A stretch of 64,000 nucleotides of DNA from Herbidospora mongoliensis. Lineage in GTDB: Bacteria; Actinomycetota; Actinomycetes; Streptosporangiales; Streptosporangiaceae. The stretch covers positions 124,001 to 188,000 of the forward strand of contig NZ_BBXD01000016.1 of assembly GCF_001570545.1 (NCBI RefSeq). The letters run 5' to 3'. Below are positions 46,776 to 56,942 of the stretch, in pieces (positions within the stretch are counted from its first letter, which is position 1; each line of letters opens with the position of its first letter). Made by a program: the position numbers and the translations under genes. The notes beneath the pieces were generated by a model that saw only the letters and a list, made by a program, of their open reading frames with translations, made no database searches and had not been told where the DNA came from.

Positions 46776-47911
46776 GCAGCAGCTTCGTCACTCCTGCCGA
46801 GGCCAGGGTCGACCTGTCCGCCATCCGTCACAACGCCGCCCTCCTCAAGGAGGTCGCGGGCGGGGCCGAGCTGATGGCGGCCGTCAAGGCCGACGCCTAC
46901 GGCCACGGTCTGGTCCCGTGCGCGGAGGCCGCGCTGGAGGGTGGGGCGTCCAGCCTGGGGGTCGCCACGATCCGGGAGGCCATGGCGCTGCGTGACGGGG
47001 GCGTCATCGCGCCGGTGCTGGCCTGGCTGATCCCGCCGGGGGAGCCGATCGACGAGGCCGTGGCCAGACACATCGACCTGTCGGCCGGGGCGCCGTGGCT
47101 GGTCGAGGAGATCGCGGCTTCGGCGCGGCGTACCGGGAAGACGGTGAACGTCCACCTCAAGGTCGACACGGGCATCTCCCGTGGCGGTGCGTCCGCGGCC
47201 GACTGGCCCGAGCTGGTGGAGGCCGCGCTCAAGGCCCAGGCCGAGGGACTGATCGTGATCGACGGGGTCTGGTCGCACTTCGCATCCGCCGACATCCCCG
47301 GGGATCCGTCGATAGAAGCCCAGCTCAGGGCCTTCGACGAGGCCTCCGACCTCGCGAAGAGGGCGGGCATCACGGCCCGCAGGCACATCGCCAACTCGGC
47401 CGCCATCGTCACGCTGCCGCAGGCCCGCTACGACCTGGTCAGACCCGGCATCGCGCTCTACGGGCTGAGCCCGATCCCGCACATGGGCGATTTCGGGCTG
47501 CGGCCCGCGATGACCCTCACCGCCAAGCTCGCCCTCGTCAAGAAAGTCCCGAAGGGCACGGGCGTCTCGTACGGCCACCTCTACACCACCAAGTCCGACA
47601 CGACGCTTGGCCTGATCCCGCTGGGGTACGCGGACGGAATCATGCGAAATGCCACCAACCGGGCCCAAGTGCTCGTCAACGACCGCCGCTTCACTGTCGC
47701 CGGACGCGTCTGCATGGACCAGTTCACCATCGACCTGGGGGATCACCCCGCCACCGAGGGGGATGAAGTTGTCCTTTTCGGCCCAGGCGATAGAAATGAA
47801 CCCACATGTCAGGAATGGGCGGATTCCCTCGGGACGATCACTCATGAGATCGTGACGAGGATCGGTGCCCGGGTGCCACGTGTACACGTGCGGCAAGGAG
47901 AGCGGGAATGA
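46772..47911 (+). CDS. alr: alanine racemase
   Basis: Makes D-Ala for peptidoglycan, PLP-dependent, 379 aa. The PLP lysine is K39 in MAAVKADAYGHG; the second-domain motifs IPLGYADGIMRNATNRA and AGRVCMDQFTIDLG are present. ATG overlaps the nnr stop by 4 bp. Confidence 0.96.
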   Translation: MSSSFVTPAEARVDLSAIRHNAALLKEVAGGAELMAAVKADAYGHGLVPCAEAALEGGASSLGVATIREAMALRDGGVIAPVLAWLIPPGEPIDEAVARHIDLSAGAPWLVEEIAASARRTGKTVNVHLKVDTGISRGGASAADWPELVEAALKAQAEGLIVIDGVWSHFASADIPGDPSIEAQLRAFDEASDLAKRAGITARRHIANSAAIVTLPQARYDLVRPGIALYGLSPIPHMGDFGLRPAMTLTAKLALVKKVPKGTGVSYGHLYTTKSDTTLGLIPLGYADGIMRNATNRAQVLVNDRRFTVAGRVCMDQFTIDLGDHPATEGDEVVLFGPGDRNEPTCQEWADSLGTITHEIVTRIGARVPRVHVRQGERE

Positions 47912-48960
47912 CAGTACGGCGCACAGCCGGCATCGCGGGGATCGTGGTCGGTGCCGCCTCCGCGGGGGTGGCGGTGGCCGCCCTGGCCAAGCGCTACGCC
48001 GTCGGCCGCATCCGGTTGCGGCCGGACCTGGAGGCCAGTGAGCCCTTCGGCGAGCTCCACGGCACCACCGCCCGGGTCGTCACCTCCGACAACCTCACCC
48101 TCGCCGCCGAGGTCGACGGGCCGCCCAATGCCCCGCTGACCATCGTGCTCTGCCACGGCTACTGCCTGACCTCCGACTCGTGGCACTACCAGTGGCGGCT
48201 GCTGCGCGAGAAATACCGCGTGGTCGTCTGGGACCAGCGCTGCCACGGGCAGTCCGAGCGGGCCCTCGACGTCGACCAGTCGATCGACCGGCTGGGCGAG
48301 GACCTGGCGCAGGTCATCGACGATCTCGTACCGGGGCCGTGCGTGCTGGTCGGCCACTCGATGGGCGGCATGACGATCATGGCGCTGGCCGATGAGCGGC
48401 CCGAGCTGTTCGGCGACAAGATCAAGGGGGTCGCGCTCATCTCGACCTCCGCGGGGAAGCTGGCCGAGCTCAGCCTCGGCATGCCCGCCCTGGTCGCCAA
48501 GCTGGTCCACAAGGCCACCCCGACGGCCGTGGCGGTCATGAAGAAGAAGGCCGCGCTCGTCGACCGGGGGCGCCAGGCCGGGAACGACATCTCGTTCCTG
48601 CTGCTGCGCCACCTCGGCTTCGGCGACTCCACCAAGGTCAGCCCGACCCTGGTCGACTTCGCCGAGTCGATGATCCGGGCCACGCCCGCCGACGTGATCG
48701 CCGGTTTCTACCCGGCGCTCATGTCCCATGACAAGCTGAAGGCACTCGACGTCCTGAACAAGGTGCCCACGTCGATCATCGTCGGCGACCGCGACTGGCT
48801 GACCCCGCCCGAGCACAGCAGGGCGATCGCGGCGGCCGTGCCGACGGCGACGCTGACCGTGGTGACCGACAGTTCCCACCTGGTTCAGCTCGAGTGCCCG
48901 GGAATCGTGAACGACGCCCTGATCGACCTGATCGAACGGGCGGAACAGGGGGAGCGGTGA
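47908..48960 (+). CDS. alpha/beta hydrolase
   Basis: 350 aa. An N-terminal hydrophobic segment (about 7-27) suggests membrane attachment. The alpha/beta fold shows LCHGYCLTSDSWHYQW (oxyanion region), the nucleophile elbow GHSMGG, the Asp region VGDRDWLTPPEHS and the catalytic His in DSSHLVQLECP. Substrate unknown. Its place between alr and tsaE is common in actinobacteria. ATGA overlaps on the alr side and GTGA on the tsaE side. Confidence 0.9.
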   Translation: MTVRRTAGIAGIVVGAASAGVAVAALAKRYAVGRIRLRPDLEASEPFGELHGTTARVVTSDNLTLAAEVDGPPNAPLTIVLCHGYCLTSDSWHYQWRLLREKYRVVVWDQRCHGQSERALDVDQSIDRLGEDLAQVIDDLVPGPCVLVGHSMGGMTIMALADERPELFGDKIKGVALISTSAGKLAELSLGMPALVAKLVHKATPTAVAVMKKKAALVDRGRQAGNDISFLLLRHLGFGDSTKVSPTLVDFAESMIRATPADVIAGFYPALMSHDKLKALDVLNKVPTSIIVGDRDWLTPPEHSRAIAAAVPTATLTVVTDSSHLVQLECPGIVNDALIDLIERAEQGER

Positions 48961-49415
48961 AGGAGCCTGCGGCCACGGCCGAGGACATGCGCGCACTCGG
49001 CGTGAAGATCGCCGGGCTGCTGCGGGCGGGCGATCTGGTCGTGCTGACCGGTCCGCTGGGGGCAGGTAAGACGACTCTGACCCAGGGGATAGGTGAAGGT
49101 CTTTCCGTACGCGGCCCGATCACCTCCCCCACCTTCGTGATCGCCCGGGTGCATCCGTCGCTGTCCGGGGGGCCCGCCCTCGTCCACGCCGACGCCTACC
49201 GTCTGGGCGGGATGCTGGAGGTCGACGACCTCGATCTGGACGCCTCACTCGCCGATTCGGTCACCGTGGTCGAGTGGGGCGAGGGTCTCGTGGAGGGTCT
49301 TTCGGACGAACGGCTCGAGATCGTGATTGACCGGGACGACTCTGACGAGAGTAGGTATGTCCTACTTCGAGGCGTTGGGGATCGTTGGTCGGAAATTCCT
49401 CTGGTGACGATCTAG
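48957..49415 (+). CDS. tsaE: tRNA t6A biosynthesis ATPase TsaE
   Basis: ATPase partner of TsaB/TsaD in making N6-threonylcarbamoyl-A37; 152 aa. Walker A TGPLGAGKTTLTQG at residues 31-44, then SPTFVI, HADAYRL and VEWGEG. GTG at 48957 overlaps the hydrolase stop. tsaB and tsaD lie 1.3 kb downstream. Confidence 0.95.
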   Translation: MKEPAATAEDMRALGVKIAGLLRAGDLVVLTGPLGAGKTTLTQGIGEGLSVRGPITSPTFVIARVHPSLSGGPALVHADAYRLGGMLEVDDLDLDASLADSVTVVEWGEGLVEGLSDERLEIVIDRDDSDESRYVLLRGVGDRWSEIPLVTI

Positions 49416-49457
49416 TACGTTCCTGCTTGGAGCCTTCCACCCGACCGCTGATTCGTT

Positions 49458-49499
49458 AGAAAATGAAGATCTTTGCTGATGGATTGGCCTAGATTTTCT
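49458..49499 (+). repeat. AT-rich inverted repeat before the sortase pair
   Basis: AGAAAAT (49458-49464) and ATTTTCT (49493-49499) face each other across 28 bp in a short AT-rich patch, in contrast to the GC-rich surroundings. It lies just after tsaE and before the exported-protein gene; it could carry that gene's promoter or an operator. Confidence 0.35.
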
Positions 49500-49530
49500 G
49501 GGTAATGGTCGGCGGTGGGAGGGGTGGGCC

Positions 49531-50166
49531 ATGAACGCTTTATCGAGGGCTGCATTGGCCGGGGTGGTGTTACTCGGGGTCGCAGGCTGTTCCGCTGAGG
49601 CGGGGATCGTCCCGGAGCCGTCCATCACGGTGACACCGCCGTTGCCTACGGTCACTGCGACCGTACCGCCCCGGCAGGAGGTCCGGGTCGTCATCGACCC
49701 GAAGGAGATCCAGGGCGGGCAATCCCGGAACATCCGGGTCACCGCCTACTGTCCGCCCGCGCTGCCGGGCACCAACTATCAGGCCAGTGCCCACTCCGAC
49801 GCCTTCACCGGCATCGTGAGCCTGCTGGCCCCCGCTCCCGAGTCGCCCGCGCCGACCCCCGCCCCCGCGCCTCGCCTGACCGGCGTGGCCGTGCTCAAGG
49901 CCAGCGCGAAGGCCGGTGGCTACCGGGTCGAGGTGCGCTGCTCGGCCACCAACGACATCGGCAACGCCCGCCTCCAGGTGCTGCGCGGCGGCACCGCCGC
50001 CGACGAGACCCGCTTCCCGACCAAGGCGCCCGGCGCCGGTGGCGGCGGCACGGCGGCCGGCGGTCCCACCGATGACTCGGGCATCCCCGTCACCCCGTTC
50101 GCAGTCGGGCTGCTGGTCGCGGCCGGTCTCGGCATCGCGGTGGCCCGCAGGCGCGCCCGGGGCTGA
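49531..50166 (+). CDS. exported Pro/Ala-rich protein, candidate sortase substrate
   Basis: 211 aa, no family recognised. Signal sequence with lipobox-like VAGC (Cys20), a Thr/Pro linker, a region with C74 and C137 (possible disulfide), and a Gly-rich stretch at 169-178. The C-terminus has the three-part layout of a sorting signal: IPVTP at 185-189, a hydrophobic helix 190-204 and a basic tail RRRARG. The sortase gene starts 3 bp after the stop. Being both a lipoprotein and a sorted protein would be odd; alternatively it is a lipoprotein with a second membrane anchor. Confidence 0.8.
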   Translation: MNALSRAALAGVVLLGVAGCSAEAGIVPEPSITVTPPLPTVTATVPPRQEVRVVIDPKEIQGGQSRNIRVTAYCPPALPGTNYQASAHSDAFTGIVSLLAPAPESPAPTPAPAPRLTGVAVLKASAKAGGYRVEVRCSATNDIGNARLQVLRGGTAADETRFPTKAPGAGGGGTAAGGPTDDSGIPVTPFAVGLLVAAGLGIAVARRRARG

Positions 50167-50169
50167 GCC

Positions 50170-50715
50170 TTGGCCGTCTCCACCCGGATGGTCGTCGCGG
50201 CGGTCATCTCGGGGTTCGTCCTGTTCGCCCTGACCAAGCCCGACACGGCCGAGGTCGAGGGCGCGCGGAGTAAAGCCGTGCCCGAACGCATCGACATCCC
50301 CGTTCTCCAGATGAAGGCGCCGCTGATCAAGCTCGGCCTGACCGGAGGCGGGGAGGTCGAGCTGCCGCCGTACGAGAAACCCAAGATCGCCGGGTGGTAC
50401 GAAGGCAGCGCCGTCCCCGGCGACAAGGGCGCGGCGGTGATCATCGGGCACGTCGACACCAAGAGCGCGCCCGCCGTCTTCTACCGGCTGCGCGAGCTCA
50501 AGAAGGGCGCGGTCGTCAAGGTGGTCAGGTCCGACGACAAGACGATCTCCTACAAGGTCGACTCGATCGAGCAGATCCCCAAGGAGAAGTTTCCGGCCGA
50601 GAAGGTCTACCTCGGTGAGGGACTGCGCCTGGTCACCTGCGGTGGGCAGTTCGACTGGAACGCCCACGAATACAAGGACAACGTCATCGTGTACGCCTCC
50701 CGCCTCGACACCTGA
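50170..50715 (+). CDS. class F-like sortase
   Basis: Transpeptidase attaching surface proteins, 181 aa. One N-terminal membrane segment (about 7-22). Catalytic residues are visible: H94 in IIGHVDT, C157 in LVTCGGQF and R178 near the end. The fold segments AGWYEGSAVPGDKGAAV and FYRLRELKKG are typical of class F. TTG at 50170 follows the upstream gene by 3 bp; ATG at 50188 is an alternative start. Confidence 0.88.
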   Translation: MAVSTRMVVAAVISGFVLFALTKPDTAEVEGARSKAVPERIDIPVLQMKAPLIKLGLTGGGEVELPPYEKPKIAGWYEGSAVPGDKGAAVIIGHVDTKSAPAVFYRLRELKKGAVVKVVRSDDKTISYKVDSIEQIPKEKFPAEKVYLGEGLRLVTCGGQFDWNAHEYKDNVIVYASRLDT

Positions 50716-50733
50716 GCACACTGCGTGTAGGGC

Positions 50734-50739
50734 TAGGCT
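50734..50739 (+). promoter_or_regulatory. -10 box for leaderless tsaB
   Basis: TAGGCT ends 8 nt before the GTG at 50748, with CTGAGC at 50712-50717 as a weak -35 (16-bp spacer). Confidence 0.45.
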
Positions 50740-50747
50740 TGATTTTC

Positions 50748-51449
50748 GTGCTGGTCCTGGCCTTTGACACGGCGACCCCTGCCGTGACCGCCGCGGTGCA
50801 CGACGGAACGCGCGTGCTGGCGGAATCCACCATCATCGACGCCCGGCGCCACGGGGAGCTGCTCGCGCCGGCGATCGAGACCGTCCTGCGCGAGGCGGGT
50901 GTCTCTGCTCACGACGTGACGGCTGTCGTGGCGGGGGCGGGCCCCGGGCCGTACACCGGGCTGCGGGTCGGCCTGATAACGGCGCGGGCGCTGTCGACGA
51001 CGCTCGGCGTGCCCGCCTACGGCATCTGCACCCTCGACGCGATCGCCTACGCGGCCGACGTTCCCGGCCCGTTCACGGTGATCACCGACGCGCGCCGCAA
51101 GGAACTCTTCTGGGCGACCTACGCCGACGGCGTCACCCGGCTCGACGGCCCACGGGTCGACCGGCCCGCCGACGTGCCCGTGCAGGGCGCCGTCGTGGGC
51201 GCCAGGCTCTATCTCGACGGCGTCACCGGTCCCGAGCACCCCTCCGCCGGTTCGATGGCCGCCCTGGCCGCCGCCGAACTGGGCAGGTTGTCGCCGGAAG
51301 AGGCGGCCGCCGCGGCGAAGCTGCCAGAAGGGCGCATCGACTCGGTCGAGGCCGCGCAGAACCGCGCGATTCTCGGCCCCCCGGTGCCGATCTACCTGAG
51401 GCGGCCCGACGCGCAGGTGCCCGGGGCGCCCAAGAGGGTGACGGCGTGA
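50748..51449 (+). CDS. tsaB: tRNA t6A biosynthesis protein TsaB
   Basis: Scaffold partner of TsaD, 233 aa: LAFDTATPAVTAAV, RRHGELLAP and GPGPYTGLRVGL are the family signatures. GTG at 50748 is preferred because the product begins VLVLAFDTATP and a -10 box lies 8 nt upstream; the TTG 9 bp earlier overlaps that box. The stop overlaps rimI (GTGA). Confidence 0.94.
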   Translation: MLVLAFDTATPAVTAAVHDGTRVLAESTIIDARRHGELLAPAIETVLREAGVSAHDVTAVVAGAGPGPYTGLRVGLITARALSTTLGVPAYGICTLDAIAYAADVPGPFTVITDARRKELFWATYADGVTRLDGPRVDRPADVPVQGAVVGARLYLDGVTGPEHPSAGSMAALAAAELGRLSPEEAAAAAKLPEGRIDSVEAAQNRAILGPPVPIYLRRPDAQVPGAPKRVTA

Positions 51450-51901
51450 GCGTCGTGACGCTGCGCGGTATGAAGGTCGCCGACCTGGCCGCCGTCATGG
51501 AGCTCGAACGCGCCACCTTCCCCGCCGACGCGTGGAGCGAGCGCATGATGCTCGGCGAACTCGCCGACCAGCCCCGCACCCGCCACTACATCGTGGCCGA
51601 ACGCGACGGCCTCATCGTCGGCTACGCCGGCCTGGCCGTGGCCGCCGACCAGGGCGACGTGCAGACCATCGCCGTCCTCGCCGAACACCGGCGGGCCGGG
51701 GTGGGCGCTCTCATGCTCAACGCCCTGCTCGACGAGGCCGTCCGGCGCGGGGCCTCCGCGGTCTTCCTCGAGGTACGGGCGGACAACGCCGCCGCCCAGG
51801 CCATGTACGAACGGTTCGGTTTCCTGCAGCTCGGCCTGCGGCGGGGCTACTACGACGACGGAACCGACGCGATCACGATGGTGAGGAAACTCGATGGCTG
51901 A
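51446..51901 (+). CDS. rimI: ribosomal protein S18 alanine N-acetyltransferase
   Basis: GNAT acetyltransferase, 151 aa. Acetyl-CoA loop [16 protein letters not shown] and the C-terminal [26 protein letters not shown] are typical of RimI. Location between tsaB and tsaD is conserved. It overlaps both neighbours (4 bp with tsaB, 8 bp with tsaD). Confidence 0.93.
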   Translation: MSVVTLRGMKVADLAAVMELERATFPADAWSERMMLGELADQPRTRHYIVAERDGLIVGYAGLAVAADQGDVQTIAVLAEHRRAGVGALMLNALLDEAVRRGASAVFLEVRADNAAAQAMYERFGFLQLGLRRGYYDDGTDAITMVRKLDG

Positions 51902-52916
51902 CGAGCCGATCGTCCTGGGAATCGAGACGTCCTGCGATGAGACGGGCGTCGGCATCGTGCGCGGCCACACCCTGCTGGCCGACACGATCGCCTCGAGCAT
52001 GGACGAACACGCGCGCTTCGGCGGAGTCGTCCCCGAGGTGGCCTCCCGGGCCCACCTCGACGCGATGGCCCCGACGGTCGACAGCGCCCTGGCCAAGGCG
52101 GGCCTGAAGTTCTCCGACATCGACGCCATCGCCGTGACGGCCGGTCCCGGCCTCGCCGGGGCGCTGCTGGTCGGCGTGGCCGCCGCGAAGGCCTACTCGC
52201 TGGGCCTCGGCGTTCCCCTCTACGGGGTCAACCACCTCGCCGCCCACGTGGCCGTCGACCAGCTCGAACACGGGCCGCTGCCCGAGCCCTGCATGGCCCT
52301 GCTCGTCTCGGGCGGCCACTCGTCGCTGCTGCTGGTGCCCGACGTGACGCGGGAAGTGATCTCCCTCGGCTCGACCGTTGACGACGCGGCGGGCGAGGCG
52401 TTCGACAAGGTCGCCCGCGTTCTCGGCCTGCCCTTCCCCGGCGGCCCCCACATCGACCGGGCGGCCCGCGAGGGGCGCGGCAACGCGATTCCCTTCCCGA
52501 GGGGCAAGGCCGACGACGGGACCCTGGACTTCTCGTTCTCCGGTCTCAAGACGGCCGTCGCCCGATACGTGGAGAAGCAGGGCGGCGACGTCTCGGTGCC
52601 CGACGTGGCGGCCTCGTTCCAGGAGGCCGTGGTCGACGTGCTGACCCGCAAGGCTCTGGCGGCGTGCCGCAAGCACGGCGTGGATCACCTGCTGATTGGC
52701 GGCGGCGTGGCGGCCAACTCCCGCCTGCGCTCCCTGGCCCAGGAGCGGTGCGACGCGGCCGGCATCCAGCTGCGGGTGCCCCGCCCGGGGCTGTGCACGG
52801 ACAACGGCGCGATGGTGGCCGCTTTGGGGTCGAACCTGGTCGCGGCAGGGGCGACGCCGTCACTGCTGGACATCCCGGCCGACTCGTCGATGCCGATCAC
52901 CACCATCAACGTCTGA
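51894..52916 (+). CDS. tsaD: tRNA t6A transferase TsaD
   Basis: Transfers threonylcarbamoyl to A37 of ANN-decoding tRNAs, 340 aa. Metal ligands H114 and H118 lie in NHLAAH; the ASKHA phosphate motifs ([21 protein letters not shown]) and [11 protein letters not shown] are intact. ATG at 51894 overlaps rimI by 8 bp. Confidence 0.97.
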   Translation: MADEPIVLGIETSCDETGVGIVRGHTLLADTIASSMDEHARFGGVVPEVASRAHLDAMAPTVDSALAKAGLKFSDIDAIAVTAGPGLAGALLVGVAAAKAYSLGLGVPLYGVNHLAAHVAVDQLEHGPLPEPCMALLVSGGHSSLLLVPDVTREVISLGSTVDDAAGEAFDKVARVLGLPFPGGPHIDRAAREGRGNAIPFPRGKADDGTLDFSFSGLKTAVARYVEKQGGDVSVPDVAASFQEAVVDVLTRKALAACRKHGVDHLLIGGGVAANSRLRSLAQERCDAAGIQLRVPRPGLCTDNGAMVAALGSNLVAAGATPSLLDIPADSSMPITTINV

Positions 52917-53060
52917 CCTCAGGCCGTCGCCACCCCGTCGTGGCCTTCTCCGCTTGGCGACGGGAGGGCCGGGGCGCCATGAGCATCCTCCGCGCGTGAT
53001 GGCTTCGAGCTTTCTGGCGGTTGCCCGTCGGAAATATGGCATTCATGCGGACACACGAGA

Positions 53061-53090
53061 AGGGCCGGGCCGCTTCAGCGGTCCGGCCCT
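53061..53090 (+). terminator. bidirectional terminator, tsaD / coiled-coil gene
   Basis: 13-bp stem (53061-53073 with 53078-53090, one G-T pair), loop TTCA, between the convergent tsaD and minus-strand gene. Short CCTTC and TTCTC tracts flank it on the two strands. The rest of the 191-bp gap holds nothing recognised. Confidence 0.8.
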
Positions 53091-53107
53091 CCTTCGCGCG
53101 GGTGCGT

Positions 53108-54337
53108 TCAGTCCTTCGTGCCCCTCGTGGGGCGTAGGAGGGCCTCAGCGAGCGCCAGCATGGTTTCTTCGAGGGCTCCGAGCCTCCGGGTCAGGTCGGT
53201 GTGAGCGGGCTCCACCGTGGTCGACAGGGCCTCGCGGACCGCCTCCTTGTCGGCGCGGCTCTCGACCAGGGGGCCGATCTCGCCCACCAGGCGGTGGAGT
53301 TCGCCGATCTCCAGGGTCGCGGGCAGCTGGCCCAGGCGCTGGTTGATGGATTCGACCCGGTCGTCGACGCCGTCGAAGCGTTCGCCGAGTTGCTCTTCCA
53401 GGGCCTCGACCTTCGAGGCCAGGCGGGTCTCCGAGTCGCCCACGCAGATGCCCAGGCGCTCGTCGAGGGTGGTGACGGCACGGTCGGTGATGTCGAGCTT
53501 GTCGCCGTTCTCGGTCAGCTTCGCCTCGATGCCCGTCACTCGGGTGTCGATGTCGGCCAGGCACTCGTCGGCCGTCTCGATGCGGGAGTCGATGCGGTCG
53601 AGGCGGGCGGTCACGCCGGCGACCTGGCCCTCCAGCGCGTGGAACTGGGCCTTGGCGCCGGACTGGGCCTCGCTGATGGTGCTCAGGCGGGCGTTGCTGG
53701 CCGACTGCTGGCCCTCGACGCCGGAGATGCGGGTCGCGATCTGGTCGAGGGTGGCGGTCAGGCGGGTGACCGCGTTGTCGAGGCCCGTGGTGAGGGACTC
53801 GGTGACGTCGGCCTCGAGGCGGTCGAGGCGCTCGGTCAGGTCGGTGACGGCCTTGTCGATGCGGCTGAAGCGGGCCGCCGCCGTCTCCATGCTCGCCTGG
53901 ATCTGGGTGAGGCGGTCGGCGACCGAGGTCAGGCGGGTCAGGGACTCTTCGACGCTCTCGCCGACGGTGCCGACGTCGGCCCACAGGCTGGGCAGTTCGC
54001 CGATCGGGGTGACCTTCTCGCCGACGGTGTCGACGTGGTCACGGACCATCTCGATGTGCTGGGCGAGGCCTTCGGCCCAGGACGGCGGGCGGCCCGCCAG
54101 GTCGTCGAGGCGGACGCCGACCGCTTCCATCGTCGCGCCGATGCCGCCGAGCTCGCGCTCGCGGACCTCGCGGAGCAGCCATTCCATGCCCTCCATGCGC
54201 TGGCGGATCTCGTCGAGCACGGCCCCCTGGGTGCGCTGCTCGTAGACATGGTCCTGGGCCGCACGGGCCAGCAGCTCGCGCATCCGGTCGGACACGGCGG
54301 CCTGACTGCCCGCTTGAAGGAGGGTGTGGTTTTCCAC
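53108..54337 (-). CDS. long coiled-coil protein, unknown function
   Basis: 409 aa from GTG at 54337 (read MENHTLLQAGSQAAV), which has CCGGAG 8 bp upstream; GTG at 54382 is an alternative. No signal peptide or membrane segment. After residue 80 the sequence is almost wholly amphipathic heptads broken by Pro near 120, with repeated units such as LDRIDSRIETA, LDRLEADVTES and VEALEEQLGERFDGVD at roughly regular intervals. It resembles apolipoprotein/SMC-like or methyl-accepting-type helical bundles in composition only. The C-terminus ends in RPTRGTKD. Confidence 0.85.
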   Translation of the reverse strand: MENHTLLQAGSQAAVSDRMRELLARAAQDHVYEQRTQGAVLDEIRQRMEGMEWLLREVRERELGGIGATMEAVGVRLDDLAGRPPSWAEGLAQHIEMVRDHVDTVGEKVTPIGELPSLWADVGTVGESVEESLTRLTSVADRLTQIQASMETAAARFSRIDKAVTDLTERLDRLEADVTESLTTGLDNAVTRLTATLDQIATRISGVEGQQSASNARLSTISEAQSGAKAQFHALEGQVAGVTARLDRIDSRIETADECLADIDTRVTGIEAKLTENGDKLDITDRAVTTLDERLGICVGDSETRLASKVEALEEQLGERFDGVDDRVESINQRLGQLPATLEIGELHRLVGEIGPLVESRADKEAVREALSTTVEPAHTDLTRRLGALEETMLALAEALLRPTRGTKD

Positions 54338-54463
54338 CGAGGAGCTCCGGATCAAGAGGAAGACGTGAACACGTAATGTCACCGAACGATAACCCTCAGC
54401 GCCGACACTTTCCCGGGGACAGGGAAAGATCGGGGTTCCCGATGGATTGCCCGACTGGCGGCT

Positions 54464-55615
54464 TTACCTGCCCATTTCCGTGGCGAGCACGGCCACGGGA
54501 CGGGTGCCGAGACGGGTCAGCAGGACCACGATCGACCCCTCCCCGGACAGTCGCAGATCGTGACGGAGCTTCTCCACGTCGACCGCCGATCCTCTTTTCT
54601 TGATCGTGACAGCGCCCACATTTCTTTCGCGGAGGGCTGAACGGAGCTTCTTCAGCGAGAAGGGCATGACCTCCTCGACCCGGTAGCCGGCGGCCCACGG
54701 GGTGGGCACATGGGAGTCGGCGGACAGGTAGGCGATCTGGGGGTCGATCAGCCGGCCGTCGACGATCTCGGCGACCTCGCCGATCAGGTGGGCGCGGACG
54801 GCGGCGCCGTCGGGTTCGTACAGATAGCTGCCGATGGGGGCGACGTCGGCTTCGACGTCGCGCGCCGTCATCGTCTCTCCGGACGGGAGCAGCGTCGCCC
54901 TCCGGCCCGACGAGCCCGACCACAGGACGGCCTCTTTGACCTCGCCCTTGAACGAGACCCATTCGGCTTCCATGCCGTCGGGGATGTACTCGTAGGGGAT
55001 GCCGGGAGCGACCTTCAGGCAGGCCTTCCGCGCGCGGCCGACCAGGTCGAGGATCACGTTCCACGTGGGCGAATAGGCGGCCGGGTCGAAGACGCGACCC
55101 TTCGTGGTCCTGCGGGCGGGGTCGGCGAACAGGGCGTCGTAGGCGGATGGATCAAGGGTGGTCGCGTCGGCCAGGCGAACGGTCGCCCGTACACCCAGAG
55201 CTTCCGCGTTCGCCCTGGCCACCGCGACCGTCAGGGGGTCGAGGTCGACCGCGTCGACCTCGCAGCCCGCTCTGGCCTGGGCGATCAGGTCGCCGCCGAT
55301 GCCGCAGCAGGCGTCGGCCACCGACAGACCGGCCAGCCGCTTCGCGCGGTGCTCGGCCACTTCGGGGCGGGTGGCCTGTTCGAGGCCGTGGGGGGTGAAG
55401 TACATCTTCGCCGCGTCGCCGCCGAACTTCGCGACCGCCCGCCGCCGGAGACCCGCCTGGGTCAGCGTGGCCGAGACCAGATCGGGGTCGTAGCGGCGGC
55501 GCAGAGCACTGACGGCCTCGACCGGTCCGGCGCCGGTCGCCAGGACCGCGTCGGCCTCGGCCAAGGCCGTCTGCCCGTCGGGCGTCAGCAGGCGGGCGAA
55601 GCTCTCCAGATCCAC
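54464..55615 (-). CDS. THUMP-like class I SAM methyltransferase
   Basis: 383 aa. SAM-binding motif I VADACCGIGGDLIA is at about 98-111 and acidic motif II DAVDLDP at about 119-125, followed by LFADPARRTTKGR (motif IV-like). The C-terminal 80 residues match the THUMP-like domain often found in actinobacterial members. An RNA substrate is probable but unproven. GTG at 55615 lies 6 nt after a minus-strand TAGCGT box (55627-55622). Confidence 0.87.
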   Translation of the reverse strand: MDLESFARLLTPDGQTALAEADAVLATGAGPVEAVSALRRRYDPDLVSATLTQAGLRRRAVAKFGGDAAKMYFTPHGLEQATRPEVAEHRAKRLAGLSVADACCGIGGDLIAQARAGCEVDAVDLDPLTVAVARANAEALGVRATVRLADATTLDPSAYDALFADPARRTTKGRVFDPAAYSPTWNVILDLVGRARKACLKVAPGIPYEYIPDGMEAEWVSFKGEVKEAVLWSGSSGRRATLLPSGETMTARDVEADVAPIGSYLYEPDGAAVRAHLIGEVAEIVDGRLIDPQIAYLSADSHVPTPWAAGYRVEEVMPFSLKKLRSALRERNVGAVTIKKRGSAVDVEKLRHDLRLSGEGSIVVLLTRLGTRPVAVLATEMGR

Positions 55616-55728
55616 ACGGAGACGCTAGCGCCCGCCGCTCACCGGAACGGACCGGCAGGGGGCTCCCGGTCCGTTCGGGGCTTCAGCGCCTGCCGCTCAC
55701 CCGGAGGACAGGTCCGGGTGTCGGCCGA

Positions 55729-56838
<1,110 letters not shown>

Positions 56839-56840
56839 TC

Positions 56841-56869
56841 AATGAACGACTCTGACTTTGCACTGTCAA
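56841..56869 (-). promoter_or_regulatory. promoter of the SGNH hydrolase gene
   Basis: Minus-strand TTGACA (56869-56864) is a perfect -35; TTCATT (56846-56841) at 17 bp is a weak -10. It faces away from the groES promoter. Confidence 0.45.
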
Positions 56870-56907
56870 CATCTGCTTGAAGTGCGGTGAGTGTGCTTCC
56901 GCCCGTG

Positions 56908-56936
56908 TTGACGTCCTCGGGGAAGGTGCATACTGT
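56908..56936 (+). promoter_or_regulatory. groES promoter
   Basis: TTGACG (56908-56913) and TACTGT (56931-56936) with an exact 17-bp spacer. Transcription should start near 56943, at the first base of the CIRCE operator, so a bound repressor would block it directly. Leader about 115 nt. Confidence 0.8.
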
Positions 56937-56942
56937 GTCGTG

